From RUG343 sp964486215 (lineage in GTDB: Bacteria > Bacillota_I > Bacilli_A > RF39 > UBA660), in NCBI GenBank assembly GCA_964486215.1, contig CAZALI010000003.1:38234-102233 (forward strand): a stretch of 64,000 nucleotides of DNA, written 5' to 3'. Made by a program: the position numbers and the translations under genes. Shown here in pieces: positions 51,060 through 59,974 of this stretch (the first letter of the stretch is position 1; each line of letters begins with the position of its first letter). The notes below the pieces were generated by a model. That model searched no databases. It was not told where the DNA came from and saw only the letters and a list, made by a program, of their open reading frames with translations.

Positions 51060-53198
51060 TTATTCCTTAAATTTAGGACTTAAATCCAATTTTACTTCTT
51101 GTCCTTGTATTAGTTTAGCATTTACTGGTATAGATTGTTTAGTAACGTATCCTACTCCATTTAGAGTTACTTTTAAGCCTAATTCTTCTAGTAAATTTTT
51201 AGCTGTTTTAGATGATACTCCTACTACATTAGGCATCTTTATATTAGAATCATTAGTTATTAAATAGATCATATCATTATTAGTTACTTTTATTTTAGAT
51301 GATGGAATTTGTTTTATTACTTTATTACCTCCACCAATAATAGTATATTTAATACCATTAGTATTTAGAGTAGTTTTAGTTTTTTCTAGACTTTTATTAG
51401 TAAAATTAGGTAGTTCATATTCTTTTACAGCAACAGTAGTAGTTTCACTTTTACCATAATACTTACTCAAGTTAGCTGTTAAATCTTTTACAGCATTTGA
51501 TATTGGTGTTTGAGAACCAGCTGTTGGCTTATTAATTGAAGCATATATTATTACTTTAGGATTTGATTTAGGATAGATTCCAGCAAAAGAAGAAATAACA
51601 GCCCAAGTACCTTCAATATAACCACCTGTTCTAGTATCAGCTATTTGAGCAGTACCAGTTTTTCCTATTAATTCTCCATTATCTAATCTATATCCAGAAC
51701 CAGTATTTCCTATACCATTAACACAATCATTCATTAATTGTTTCATCTTATTTACGGTAGTAGTTGAAGCAACACGTTCTATTTCATGACGACTATTCTT
51801 TAGGGTTACTTCTTTAGTTTCTGGATCAACTATTTTTTCTACAATATATGGCTGCAATAACATACCATCATTAGTTAATGGTGTTAGAGCTTTAGCATTT
51901 TGAATTGGTGTGGTAGTAATTCCTTGACCAAAACCGGCATTAAATATTTCTGTTTCATACTTAAAATCTAATTTACCACTTTCTTCATTAGGAAGAGAAA
52001 TTCCTGTTTTATGACCAAAACCTAATTTTCTAAAGTATTGTCTCAAGTTAACAGCTGATAAATGACGATGAATGATATTTATGACACCAACATTACTAGA
52101 CATAGCATAGCCTTTATCAAAAGTTAGTGTTCCCCAACCATTTCTATTCCAGTCACCAATTTCAGTACCATCTGTTGTCCTATAGACACCTGATTCATAA
52201 GTTTCATTACCATTATAGACACCATTTTCCATAGCAGCCATATAAGTGAATGTCTTCATAGTAGAACCTGGTTCATAAGCAGATGATACTAATAAATCCA
52301 TATAATTAGTAATATTCTTTTTATTAGGATCAAATGATGGATGAGTAGAAGTAGCTAGTATAGCTCCTGTCTTAGCATCCATAACAGTCATATGGAACCA
52401 TTCAAAGTCATAATCTTTATCTGCTTTATTAATAGCTTGTTCTACAAAGAATTCAATATTAGAATCTATAGTTAGATATATATCTTTACCAGCAGTTGCT
52501 TCTTTTACTATTACAGGAGTATTCGCAATACGATATCCTCTTAAGTCTTTTTGATATGTAATAGAACCATTTGTACCTTTTAGAGTCTTATCATAATACT
52601 TTTCTATACCCATTTCTCCTGTAGTATCATCACCTTTTCCTTCTTCATTAGTTTTAGCATAACCAATAGTATATGAAGCAAAGTCTCCTTTTGGATAATA
52701 TCTACGATACGATTCTATAAAATCTATTCCAGGTAAGTTTAAATCAGCTATTTTATTCTTAGTAACTTCATTTAGGTTCTTACCTTTTATACCAAATTCT
52801 GTTTGATATACATTAGTCTTATTTAAGTACTTTAACATTTCATCTTTACTATAACCAATGATTGGTCCAATTAAAGTAGCTGTTTTTTCTTTATCTATAA
52901 CATGTTGTGGTTTCTTTTTATTGGTTGTTCTCTTAGGATCTAAATAAGCAATTAATTTATATGAAGTAACATTTTGAGCTAATAAATCACCATTTCTAGA
53001 ATAAATATTACCTCTTATGGCATAAGTTATATCTGTTTTACTAGTACGAGAAGCAGCTAATTTCTTCAAGTCTTTTCCATCTATTTCTTCTGATAAAGCT
53101 AAATAAGATACCCTAAAGATAATTAAACCAAACAAAAAAAGAGCAGATAAAATAACTAGTTTAGAATATCTAATATTATTTTTCTTTCTCTTTTTCAT
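51060..53198 (-). CDS. Class B penicillin-binding protein (PBP2b/SpoVD-like) with PASTA domains
   Basis: A 712-residue septal-type transpeptidase. N-terminal anchor helix (about residues 13-33), dimerisation domain with SYRRYYPKGDFASYTIGY, transpeptidase domain with SxxK as SAYEPGSTMKTF, SxN as SSN in YAMSSNVG and KTG as GELIGKTGTAQ, then two PASTA repeats (about residues 580-705: PNFTNKSLEKTKTTL and MPNVVGVSSKTAKNLL). It sits after the FtsL-like gene in the dcw order, so septal peptidoglycan synthesis is likely. Start at ATG 53198; the GTG 12 bases upstream abuts the ribosome site. Confidence 0.95.
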   Translation of the reverse strand: MKKRKKNNIRYSKLVILSALFLFGLIIFRVSYLALSEEIDGKDLKKLAASRTSKTDITYAIRGNIYSRNGDLLAQNVTSYKLIAYLDPKRTTNKKKPQHVIDKEKTATLIGPIIGYSKDEMLKYLNKTNVYQTEFGIKGKNLNEVTKNKIADLNLPGIDFIESYRRYYPKGDFASYTIGYAKTNEEGKGDDTTGEMGIEKYYDKTLKGTNGSITYQKDLRGYRIANTPVIVKEATAGKDIYLTIDSNIEFFVEQAINKADKDYDFEWFHMTVMDAKTGAILATSTHPSFDPNKKNITNYMDLLVSSAYEPGSTMKTFTYMAAMENGVYNGNETYESGVYRTTDGTEIGDWNRNGWGTLTFDKGYAMSSNVGVINIIHRHLSAVNLRQYFRKLGFGHKTGISLPNEESGKLDFKYETEIFNAGFGQGITTTPIQNAKALTPLTNDGMLLQPYIVEKIVDPETKEVTLKNSRHEIERVASTTTVNKMKQLMNDCVNGIGNTGSGYRLDNGELIGKTGTAQIADTRTGGYIEGTWAVISSFAGIYPKSNPKVIIYASINKPTAGSQTPISNAVKDLTANLSKYYGKSETTTVAVKEYELPNFTNKSLEKTKTTLNTNGIKYTIIGGGNKVIKQIPSSKIKVTNNDMIYLITNDSNIKMPNVVGVSSKTAKNLLEELGLKVTLNGVGYVTKQSIPVNAKLIQGQEVKLDLSPKFKE

Positions 53199-53217
53199 TT
53201 TATATGTCACTTCCTAT

Positions 53218-53499
53218 TTAATCTTGGACTGTCTTAATATTACTATTATTATAACTAAGTCCTTGTTGTTTAGCAACCTCTTCTATCTTAGTTAGGGAAG
53301 CAAGTTCATTGATAGCCATTGATAGAGATTCGTTTGTTTTTTCTTGTGTAGCTATTTCTTTCTTTTCCTTTTCTACATCATAATTTACTTTGGATAAAGT
53401 TGAAATTAAGAAAACTCTTAGTATAGCGTATGATACTACAAATAATGCGACTAGTACCATCAGCTTACGAATATTCTTCTTTTTATTCTTTTTCTTCAT
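53218..53499 (-). CDS. ftsL: FtsL/DivIC-like cell division protein
   Basis: A 93-residue bitopic protein: very basic cytoplasmic start (MKKKNKKKNIRK), one membrane helix (about 13-33), then a periplasmic leucine-zipper-like helix (TLSKVNYDVEKEKKEIATQEKTNESL) and ASLTKIEEVAKQQGL, the typical FtsL end. FtsL forms a complex with DivIC and DivIB and recruits PBP2b. The position between rsmH and the PBP gene is the canonical ftsL place; sequence identity is low in this family. Confidence 0.85.
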   Translation of the reverse strand: MKKKNKKKNIRKLMVLVALFVVSYAILRVFLISTLSKVNYDVEKEKKEIATQEKTNESLSMAINELASLTKIEEVAKQQGLSYNNSNIKTVQD

Positions 53500-53511
53500 A
53501 GTATCACCTTT

Positions 53512-54444
53512 CTATTTAATTCTTTCTATTACGCGCATTTTAGCACTACGAGATCTATTATTATTCTCTATTTCTTCATCTGTAGGAATAACTGGTTTTC
53601 TATTTACTAGAACATAATCTGGTAAGAGAGATGAATCTATATTAGGCAAGCCTTTTATCTTTTCATCTACCTCAGTCATTTCTTTAAAATATTTCTTTAT
53701 TAATCTATCTTCTAGAGAATGGAATGTTATTACGACTACTCGGCCACCTACATTTAATAGTTCTAAGGCTTTTTTAATCGCAATATCTAAGACATTTAAT
53801 TCATCATTTACTTCTATTCTAATAGCTTGGAATATTTGACGAGCAGGATGTTTTTTTAATCTTTCTTTCATAGGAACAGCACTCTTTATTATGTCTACTA
53901 GTTCTAGTGTCGTCTCTATTTCTTTTTCTTTCCTATACTCACAAATCTTTCTAGCTATATTTCTTGAATATTTATCTTCTCCATATTTATAAAATATATT
54001 TACTAAATCTTCTTCAGAATACTTATTTACGACATCAGCTGCGGTTAATTTTTGTTCCTGATTCATACGCATATCTAGAGGTGCATCTTTGTGAAAAGAA
54101 AAACCTCTATCTTCTTCGTCTAATTCAGGAGAAGATACTCCTAGATCAAATAATATTCCATCTACTTTATTAATATTTCTTTTCTCTAATTCTTCTTTTA
54201 GATACTTAAAATTACTTTTGATGATAGTGAAGTTAGTACCAATAGATGATAATCTACTGGTACTATGCCGAATTGCTTCACTATCTTGATCAAAGGCGAA
54301 TAGGTACCCCGTTTTTACTTTTTTTAAAATCTGAGATGAATGACCTCCATAGCCAAGTGTAGCATCTACATAGATACCATTTTCTTTGACATTAAGAGCT
54401 TTTATAGCTTCATCTAGTAGAACACTTACGTGCTTTTCACTCAT
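53512..54444 (-). CDS. rsmH: 16S rRNA (cytosine-1402-N4)-methyltransferase RsmH
   Basis: A 310-residue SAM-dependent enzyme (MraW). HVSVLLDEAIKALN at the start, SAM motif VDATLGYGGHSSQIL, DGILFDLGVSSPELD, GFSFHKDAPLDMRM and RQIFQAIRIEVNDEL, then VITFHSLEDRLIKK. Start at ATG 54444, inside the end of mraZ, with GGAAGTGA upstream. Second gene of the dcw cluster. Confidence 0.98.
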   Translation of the reverse strand: MSEKHVSVLLDEAIKALNVKENGIYVDATLGYGGHSSQILKKVKTGYLFAFDQDSEAIRHSTSRLSSIGTNFTIIKSNFKYLKEELEKRNINKVDGILFDLGVSSPELDEEDRGFSFHKDAPLDMRMNQEQKLTAADVVNKYSEEDLVNIFYKYGEDKYSRNIARKICEYRKEKEIETTLELVDIIKSAVPMKERLKKHPARQIFQAIRIEVNDELNVLDIAIKKALELLNVGGRVVVITFHSLEDRLIKKYFKEMTEVDEKIKGLPNIDSSLLPDYVLVNRKPVIPTDEEIENNNRSRSAKMRVIERIK

Positions 54445-54877
54445 TATTGTCACTTCCGTTAAATAAATTCTCAGCTATGTCTGACATTTCGGAACTAGTA
54501 GAATCATAAAAATTCTTCCAGTTGTCTTCGGACCATATTTCTAACCTATCTCCTACACCAATTATGATACATTCTTTATCTAAATCAGCATAAGAGATTT
54601 GTGGGGAGGTAATAAGAACACGTCCGCTTTTGTCTAGTTCCGCTGTAGTGGCTCCAGATAAGAAAAACCTGTTAAAACTACGTGCATTTTTCTTAGTAAA
54701 AGGTAGGCTACTAAGTTCAGAAGTTATTTTATCCCAATTAACTTTAGAGTAAACGAAAAGACAATTTTCTAATCCTCTAGTAATAACAAATTCATTACCA
54801 AGTTCTTCTCTAAACTTAGCTGGTATAATTAATCTTTTCTTCTCATCAAGTGAATGATGATATTCTCCCATGAACAT
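54437..54877 (-). CDS. mraZ: Transcriptional regulator MraZ
   Basis: A 146-residue protein with two SpoVT/AbrB-like MraZ domains: MGEYHHSLDEKKRLIIPAKFREEL and the second copy beginning LSGATTAELDKSGRVLI, each carrying the D-x-x-x-R motif (DEKKR, DKSGR). MraZ represses the division/wall operon by binding repeats upstream of its own gene. I start at ATG 54877 (GGGGGA seven bases upstream). Three matching boxes lie just upstream. The gene overlaps rsmH by eight bases. Confidence 0.97.
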   Translation of the reverse strand: MFMGEYHHSLDEKKRLIIPAKFREELGNEFVITRGLENCLFVYSKVNWDKITSELSSLPFTKKNARSFNRFFLSGATTAELDKSGRVLITSPQISYADLDKECIIIGVGDRLEIWSEDNWKNFYDSTSSEMSDIAENLFNGSDNNE

Positions 54878-54881
54878 AGTT

Positions 54882-54911
54882 ATCCCCCACTTTTTACCAC
54901 TATTCTCCACT
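54882..54911 (-). promoter_or_regulatory. MraZ operator: three AGTGG boxes with 10-base period
   Basis: On the minus strand AGTGG repeats begin at 54911, 54901 and 54891, each separated by five bases. Repeats with a GTGG/TGGG core in helical phase are the known MraZ binding pattern. Here they lie between the -10 and the start codon, so bound MraZ would block initiation directly. Confidence 0.75.
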
Positions 54912-54921
54912 ACTTGATTCT

Positions 54922-54950
54922 AATATACCTAAAATAGAGATTTATGTAAA
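54922..54950 (-). promoter_or_regulatory. Promoter of the mraZ/dcw cluster
   Basis: Minus-strand TTTACA (54945-54950), 17-base spacer, TATATT (54922-54927). Confidence 0.75.
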
Positions 54951-54989
54951 TAAGTTATTAATACTTTTTTTATTATTTACAAAAAAATT

Positions 54990-55018
54990 GACAAAAAAAG
55001 ACTACTTGCGTAGTCTAT
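54990..55018 (-). terminator. Terminator of thrS
   Basis: Stem GACTAC/GTAGTC (55000-55005 with 55010-55015), loop TTGC, then TTTTTTTGTC on the minus strand; overlaps the thrS stop. Confidence 0.88.
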
Positions 55019-56775
55019 TTCTTTTCTTTTATTACTTTGTCTATTTCTTTTAAGAAATCTTTTTGAGATAAAGTAGTTGTTTCTTTTGATCCAAATAATC
55101 TGAAACTAATTGTTTTATCTTCTTTCTCTTTATCTCCTAATATCAAAGTATATGGTATCTTTCTAGTTTGAGACTCTCTTAGACGATAACCTAGTTTTTC
55201 ATTTCTATCATCTAATTCAACACGAAGTTTTTCTTTCTTTAACATGTCATATACTTCTTTAGCATAATCTCCTTGAAATTCAGTATTTACTGGCATAATA
55301 ACCATTTGAGTTGGAGCTAGCCATAATGGCAATACTCCTTTTGTCTCTTCTAGATAGAAAGCTATAAATCTATCAAGGGAACCTAGAATAGCTCTATGGA
55401 TTACTACTGGAGTCTTTTTAGAACCATCTTCATCAATATAAGTTAGTTCAAATCTTCTTGGAAGTAAGAAATCTAACTGAATAGTTGGGATTGCTACTTC
55501 ATTACCGATAGCTGGTTTAATTAAGATATCTAGCTTAGGTCCATAGAAAGCAGCTTCCCCTATACCTTCTTCATAATCTACTTTTAAGTCATCTAGTACT
55601 TTACGAAGAGAACTTTCAGCTGTATTCCACATCTCATCATCATCAAAGTACTTTTCAGTATTTTCTTTATCTCTTAGAGATAGTCTAAATTTATGTTTAG
55701 TAATATCAATATTAAAGTCTTTATATACTTCTATAATTAGATTTAAAACATCTTTAAATTCACTCTCTATTTGATCTGGTCTACAGAAGATATGTGAATC
55801 ATTTTGCGTAAAGCTTCTAGCTCTTTCAATACCTTTAACTGCTCCTGCTGCCTCATATCTAAAGTCATTAGCTATTTCAGCTATCTTGATTGGCAAATCT
55901 CTATATGAATGTAGGTCATTTCCATATACAACCATATGATGTGGACAGTTCATTGGTCTTAATACATACGCTTCATTATCTAGTTCCATAGCTGGGAACA
56001 TATCATCTTTATAGTGTTCCCAGTGACCACTAGTCTTATATAGTTCTACTGAACCTAGGTCTGGTGTATGAACATGAAGATAACCATGTTCTACTTCTTT
56101 GTCAGTAATATAATTCTGAATAATTCTCCACAATGTATAACCATTAGGTAACCATAGAGGTAGGCCTCTACCTACTAAGTCGCTTAACATGAATATGCCT
56201 AAATCTTTTCCAATCTTTCTGTGATCTCTTTCTTTAGCTTCAGCTAGTTCTACGAGATGTGCTTCTAAGTCTTCTTCATTTTCAAAACAAATACCATATA
56301 TTCTCTGAAGCATCTTGTTTTTAGAGTCACCTTTCCAATATGCACCACTAACTTTCAATAACTTAAAGTTCTTTAATAGTTTAGTTGATTCTACATGTGG
56401 TCCACGACATAAGTCTGTGAAATCTCCTTGAGTGTACATAGAGATAACATTTTCTTTTTCATCCATTCTCTCTATTAAATCTACTTTGTATGGATCATCT
56501 TTAAATTGCTTTAGAGCCTCTTTCTTAGTAATCTCAGTTCTAACAATACGCTTATTATCTTTAGCACATTTCTTCATTTCTTTTTCGATTACTGGTAGAT
56601 CTTCTTCTGTTAGAACTTTATCTCCTAAATCAATATCATAATAGAATCCTTCTTCTATTACTGGTCCTACCCAAAATTTAGCTTCTGGATATAAGTGCTT
56701 TACTGCTTGAGCTAGTAAGTGAGCACATGAGTGATTTAAAATACTTAGTTTTTCATTTTCCTTTATGTTTATCAT
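55015..56775 (-). CDS. thrS: Threonyl-tRNA synthetase lacking the TGS domain
   Basis: About 586 residues. The editing domain has HSCAHLLAQAVKHLYPEAKFWVGPVIEEGFYYD and the zinc-site block; the catalytic core has MNCPHHM, FRYEAAGAV, GIERARSFTQND-H and LDFLLPRRF with TPVVIHRAILGSLDRF; the anticodon-binding domain ends the protein. The N-terminal TGS domain of about 60 residues usual in ThrRS is absent. The first good start is ATG 56775 (MINIKEN), inside the end of the overlapping 64-codon ORF; an ATG at 56799 is also in frame but lacks a ribosome site, so coupling is likely. Expression is controlled by the T-box leader. Confidence 0.96.
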   Translation of the reverse strand: MINIKENEKLSILNHSCAHLLAQAVKHLYPEAKFWVGPVIEEGFYYDIDLGDKVLTEEDLPVIEKEMKKCAKDNKRIVRTEITKKEALKQFKDDPYKVDLIERMDEKENVISMYTQGDFTDLCRGPHVESTKLLKNFKLLKVSGAYWKGDSKNKMLQRIYGICFENEEDLEAHLVELAEAKERDHRKIGKDLGIFMLSDLVGRGLPLWLPNGYTLWRIIQNYITDKEVEHGYLHVHTPDLGSVELYKTSGHWEHYKDDMFPAMELDNEAYVLRPMNCPHHMVVYGNDLHSYRDLPIKIAEIANDFRYEAAGAVKGIERARSFTQNDSHIFCRPDQIESEFKDVLNLIIEVYKDFNIDITKHKFRLSLRDKENTEKYFDDDEMWNTAESSLRKVLDDLKVDYEEGIGEAAFYGPKLDILIKPAIGNEVAIPTIQLDFLLPRRFELTYIDEDGSKKTPVVIHRAILGSLDRFIAFYLEETKGVLPLWLAPTQMVIMPVNTEFQGDYAKEVYDMLKKEKLRVELDDRNEKLGYRLRESQTRKIPYTLILGDKEKEDKTISFRLFGSKETTTLSQKDFLKEIDKVIKEKK

Positions 56776-56947
56776 TTGTTCTGTTCGCCATCCTTTCATA
56801 TGTATTTTGTAATTTAGCTTGTAATAACTCTTTCTTAATAATAGCTTCTTCTTCCTTCAGCCTTTTCTTTTCACTAGGCGAAGTTGAAATTAAGATATTA
56901 TACTTTTTTCTAGCTAGTCTTTTCTTTATTTCTTGTTCATCTATCAT
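56753..56947 (-). CDS. 64-residue basic helical protein encoded between the T-box and thrS
   Basis: A 64-codon ORF directly after the T-box terminator, with a good ribosome site (AGGAG, eight bases before ATG 56947). The product is highly charged (Lys, Glu, Arg, Gln) and probably one long helix; no family recognised, and it does not resemble the missing TGS domain. Its last 23 bases overlap the thrS start in another frame. It is either a small protein or a leader whose translation delivers ribosomes to thrS, which has no ribosome site of its own. Confidence 0.6.
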   Translation of the reverse strand: MIDEQEIKKRLARKKYNILISTSPSEKKRLKEEEAIIKKELLQAKLQNTYERMANRTNDKHKGK

Positions 56948-56960
56948 ATTTTCTCCTATA

Positions 56961-57165
56961 AAAAAACTCCCATACTATGTATAGGAGTGAGGTCACGGTA
57001 CCATCCTTTATTTTACTTAATTTAAATAACGGCATAGCCGGAATAACTTTTAATTATTCTACTCTAGAGGTAGTAATATAAATACTTTTTTATTCATTCG
57101 CACCAACCATGAACTCTCTTAAAAATAATTATTTATATCATGTCCTCTGTCTCTGTATTTAACTT
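56961..57165 (-). promoter_or_regulatory. T-box riboswitch (threonine) upstream of thrS
   Basis: A minus-strand leader with the T-box sequence AAGGATGGTACCGTG (57008-56994), an antiterminator/terminator exchange region, and a terminator (stem ACTCCTATAC/GTATGGGAGT at 56966-56988, then TTTTTTT). The base of Stem I pairs AGAGG with CCTCT, and the codon next to it, in TATATT-ACT-A, is ACU at 57074-57072: a threonine specifier. Uncharged tRNA-Thr should stabilise the antiterminator and allow reading into the short ORF and thrS. The downstream gene identity agrees with the specifier. Confidence 0.93.
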
Positions 57166-57166
57166 G

Positions 57167-57195
57167 ATTTTAGCATTTTTTTTAAAGTTTGTAAA
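57167..57195 (-). promoter_or_regulatory. Promoter of the thrS T-box unit
   Basis: Minus-strand TTTACA (57190-57195), 17-base spacer ending TGC, TAAAAT (57167-57172). Confidence 0.75.
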
Positions 57196-57201
57196 TATCA
57201 T

Positions 57202-57939
57202 TTATCTTGTAGTCCAACTACTTGGTACATTCATTACTGATCCTAAACCTTTGTAGCCAGCCATAGCTCTATTATTAGCATGAGTAAAAAATGAACCCAA
57301 ATCAGCACAATTACTATTTTTACCTAAGTCACAATTATCTAATAAAGCAATATGTAAGTGTACTCCAGTGGCAACACCAGTTGCTCCCATACGACCAATA
57401 CAATCATTTATAGTAACAGGCTTTCCTACATATAGTCCTCTAGCATAGGCAGATAAATGTACATACTGGGAAGTATAAATAGTACCATTTATATTATGTC
57501 TTATAGTGACTATGTTTGCTCCTGCACTATCTCTATAGATACTAGAAATTACACCATTTGCAACAGGAAAAACATTTTCATAAATGCCTCTAGGAGAGGT
57601 TATATCGTAAGCCACATGTCCGTAAGATGGATATTGAGTTATTTCACCAAATTCTGTAGGTAAATACCATATCCTCTTTGGTTGAGCTTTTTTTACTTGC
57701 TTTTTAGGTAAATTTACTTCCTGTAATGGTCCCATATCTTCAATATTTAATAGACTTAAAAAAGCTATACTATTATTCTTATTAGTAACTTTAGACATAG
57801 CTATATCTTTAGTATTAATGTATTCAAAATCTAAACTATTATCTTGAGACATAGTATAGTATAGATTTAGACCTATTGATATGAATAATATTAACACTGA
57901 AGTAGTTATCAGTATTTTCTTTTTAGTATCATTAATCAT
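57202..57939 (-). CDS. Membrane-anchored M23 (LytM/lysostaphin-type) peptidase
   Basis: A 245-residue protein with an N-terminal membrane helix (about residues 8-29) and a C-terminal M23 domain. Zinc ligands and catalytic residues are visible: GHVAYDI (HxxxD), and GVHLHIAL (HxH), with the core GVISSIYRDSAGANIVTIRH and VHLSAY between. All catalytic residues are present, so it may cut peptidoglycan cross-bridges rather than act only as an activator. GGGGGAG precedes the ATG. It is next to an RNB protein gene and upstream of the thrS T-box. Confidence 0.92.
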   Translation of the reverse strand: MINDTKKKILITTSVLILFISIGLNLYYTMSQDNSLDFEYINTKDIAMSKVTNKNNSIAFLSLLNIEDMGPLQEVNLPKKQVKKAQPKRIWYLPTEFGEITQYPSYGHVAYDITSPRGIYENVFPVANGVISSIYRDSAGANIVTIRHNINGTIYTSQYVHLSAYARGLYVGKPVTINDCIGRMGATGVATGVHLHIALLDNCDLGKNSNCADLGSFFTHANNRAMAGYKGLGSVMNVPSSWTTR

Positions 57940-57988
57940 ACTACTCCCCCAAAAAACTTCTTTATTTTACTACTATAGAAAAACTTTG

Positions 57989-58020
57989 TCAAAAAAAGAT
58001 AAGTTAAACTTATCTTTTAT
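57989..58020 (-). terminator. Terminator of the RNB protein gene
   Basis: Stem AAAGATAAG/CTTATCTTT (57995-58003 with 58009-58017), loop TTAAA, then TTTTGAC on the minus strand. Confidence 0.82.
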
Positions 58021-59942
58021 TAATGCTTTTTACGTACTAGAGAACGTGATACTTCTTCTTTAAACAAAGCTATTTGATTTTCCTTGGTATTAGCTGTATC
58101 ACGACGTAGTTTTAATTCATCTTCTAACGCAATTAATTCTTCGTCGGTTGGATCTTTATCAAAACATACTTCAAATGCATGTTCCATAATAATATCTGGT
58201 CCTCTACGAAGTGGTGATGTTATATGACAATAATGATCTAGAGCTAGTCCCATATTAGGACCAGATAAATCATATGATCCTCTTGGATGCATATCTTCCA
58301 TTAATTCATATAATTGATCTATTTTACAATTACTAGATTTAGTCTTTAATTCATTTATAACTTCTAATAATTTTTGATTATCTTGTTCATTTTCATAGTG
58401 TACTCTATATAGACATGGATAATTATTTTCATAGAATTTATTAGCTATTGTATTTCCTACTAAGACAGACATTAATTGAACCATCTTAAATGTATATGAA
58501 TCTTTTTTATTACCTATATTATCAGATATCTCATTATTTAAATTACTATGAGGATATATATCATTAAGTATAGTAGCAACATCTCTTAAATTAGATACTG
58601 TATCTAAAAGTTCTTGATCTTTGCTTCCATGTAGTAAAACCTTTTCTATTTCATCATCACTACAATTTCTATTTATAGTTGTGATAGTACGTGGATGAAA
58701 TTCATTTACGATACCATCTTCTTTATTTATTTCATAGAAGTGACTTCTTGTATACTTTGGAGTATTACTGACTAGAGAAGCAGTTGTCGTAGAAAAATCA
58801 AAATCAAATATAGGTATAGTTTTAGTAACATTATCTCCTACATTAATTTGTCTATGTACATAGATATTTTTTTCTCTATTAATTGCTTCTTCTATTACTG
58901 GAGAATCATATTTAAAATAACCCAGTGGATCAGCAATATGAACACCTAGTAAATAATTACCATTAGATAATCTTTTACAACTCATAGCATCATCTATAAT
59001 AAAAGCGCCATTATCTATAGTAATAAAATATCCTGTATTTATTATTCTCTCTTCAGGATCAAGAGTAATATCTAAATCATATAATTCTGATAATTCTTCT
59101 GGGAAAGATAGACTAATATGATATTTAGAAGCAATATGTTCTGCATCATGACTAGTGTAATTTTCTCCTAATAGATTTTCTTTTAGAGAATTTAGAATGT
59201 TAATTTGAGCTTTTCTTTCTTTCCTATTCTTACTTTTACTAATGTTTATTCTATCTATAGCTAGATATATTTCATTCATACAATTATTAATATCTTGACT
59301 AGTCAATTTAAAATTAGATTGACTTTTTATTAAAGATTCTACTGTAGAGTAGTATAAAATATCATCTTCGTTATAATCATATATACTATCAATACATTTA
59401 CGTAATACATTTTGGTATAAACTAATATTATTCTTATCTCTGACATTAACTAAGTCTGGAGATTTTTTAAAAGCTTTATCTAGGGAAGAAAAGTATAATC
59501 TCTTATTAATAATATATTTAATTATAACGTATTCATTAACATCTTCATCTAATAGATTTTCTAATTCAGGAATTTGTTTTCTTATTCTTTCTAATTCTTT
59601 TAAAGCAAATTTCTTATTTACAAATTTATCTTTATTCTCAATAGATACTCTATCTATACTTTCGTCTAATCTAGTTAATTTTCTAATAAATAAATCTCTA
59701 TTATAATCGGAGTTTAATTGTATTTCTTTTAGATAAGAAAAAGCTATATCTAGATTAGAAATAGATTCTATACCAGTATATTCACATAAGTTTTTGTCAA
59801 TATACTTGAAGATTTTCTGAATAAGACTAGTTAGACTTTTAGTATTTTTACTAGCCTCTTCTAAATATGAAGTAAAAGCAAAGCGTGTTAAGCGCTTGTT
59901 TCTGTCAATTGAATCAATTATGGCTTTTTCATATTTCTTCAT
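58020..59942 (-). CDS. RNB-domain (RNase II/R-like) protein with atypical N-terminus and active site
   Basis: A 640-residue protein. The C-terminal 350 residues are an RNB domain: ITIDNGAFIIDDAM, GNYLLGVHIADPLGYF, REKNIYVH, CLYRVHYEN and HITSPLRRGPDIIMEH correspond to the RNase R blocks TIDGEDAKDFDDA, GVHIADVSHYV and HFTSPIRRYPDL. One of the four conserved aspartates is missing and the loop is one residue shorter (IIDD for DFDD), while the last two aspartates and TSPxRR remain. The first 290 residues are helical and charged, with no cold-shock domain; no S1 domain follows. It may be a divergent exoribonuclease or a partly inactive RNA-binding relative. Confidence 0.85.
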   Translation of the reverse strand: MKKYEKAIIDSIDRNKRLTRFAFTSYLEEASKNTKSLTSLIQKIFKYIDKNLCEYTGIESISNLDIAFSYLKEIQLNSDYNRDLFIRKLTRLDESIDRVSIENKDKFVNKKFALKELERIRKQIPELENLLDEDVNEYVIIKYIINKRLYFSSLDKAFKKSPDLVNVRDKNNISLYQNVLRKCIDSIYDYNEDDILYYSTVESLIKSQSNFKLTSQDINNCMNEIYLAIDRINISKSKNRKERKAQINILNSLKENLLGENYTSHDAEHIASKYHISLSFPEELSELYDLDITLDPEERIINTGYFITIDNGAFIIDDAMSCKRLSNGNYLLGVHIADPLGYFKYDSPVIEEAINREKNIYVHRQINVGDNVTKTIPIFDFDFSTTTASLVSNTPKYTRSHFYEINKEDGIVNEFHPRTITTINRNCSDDEIEKVLLHGSKDQELLDTVSNLRDVATILNDIYPHSNLNNEISDNIGNKKDSYTFKMVQLMSVLVGNTIANKFYENNYPCLYRVHYENEQDNQKLLEVINELKTKSSNCKIDQLYELMEDMHPRGSYDLSGPNMGLALDHYCHITSPLRRGPDIIMEHAFEVCFDKDPTDEELIALEDELKLRRDTANTKENQIALFKEEVSRSLVRKKH

Positions 59943-59974
59943 TTAGGAATCCTCTCTATCTAGATAATAGCTTA

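Noticed and set aside
57202..57939. M23 protein as an inactive divisome activator
   Set aside because: All HxxxD and HxH metal residues are present, so loss of catalysis is not supported.
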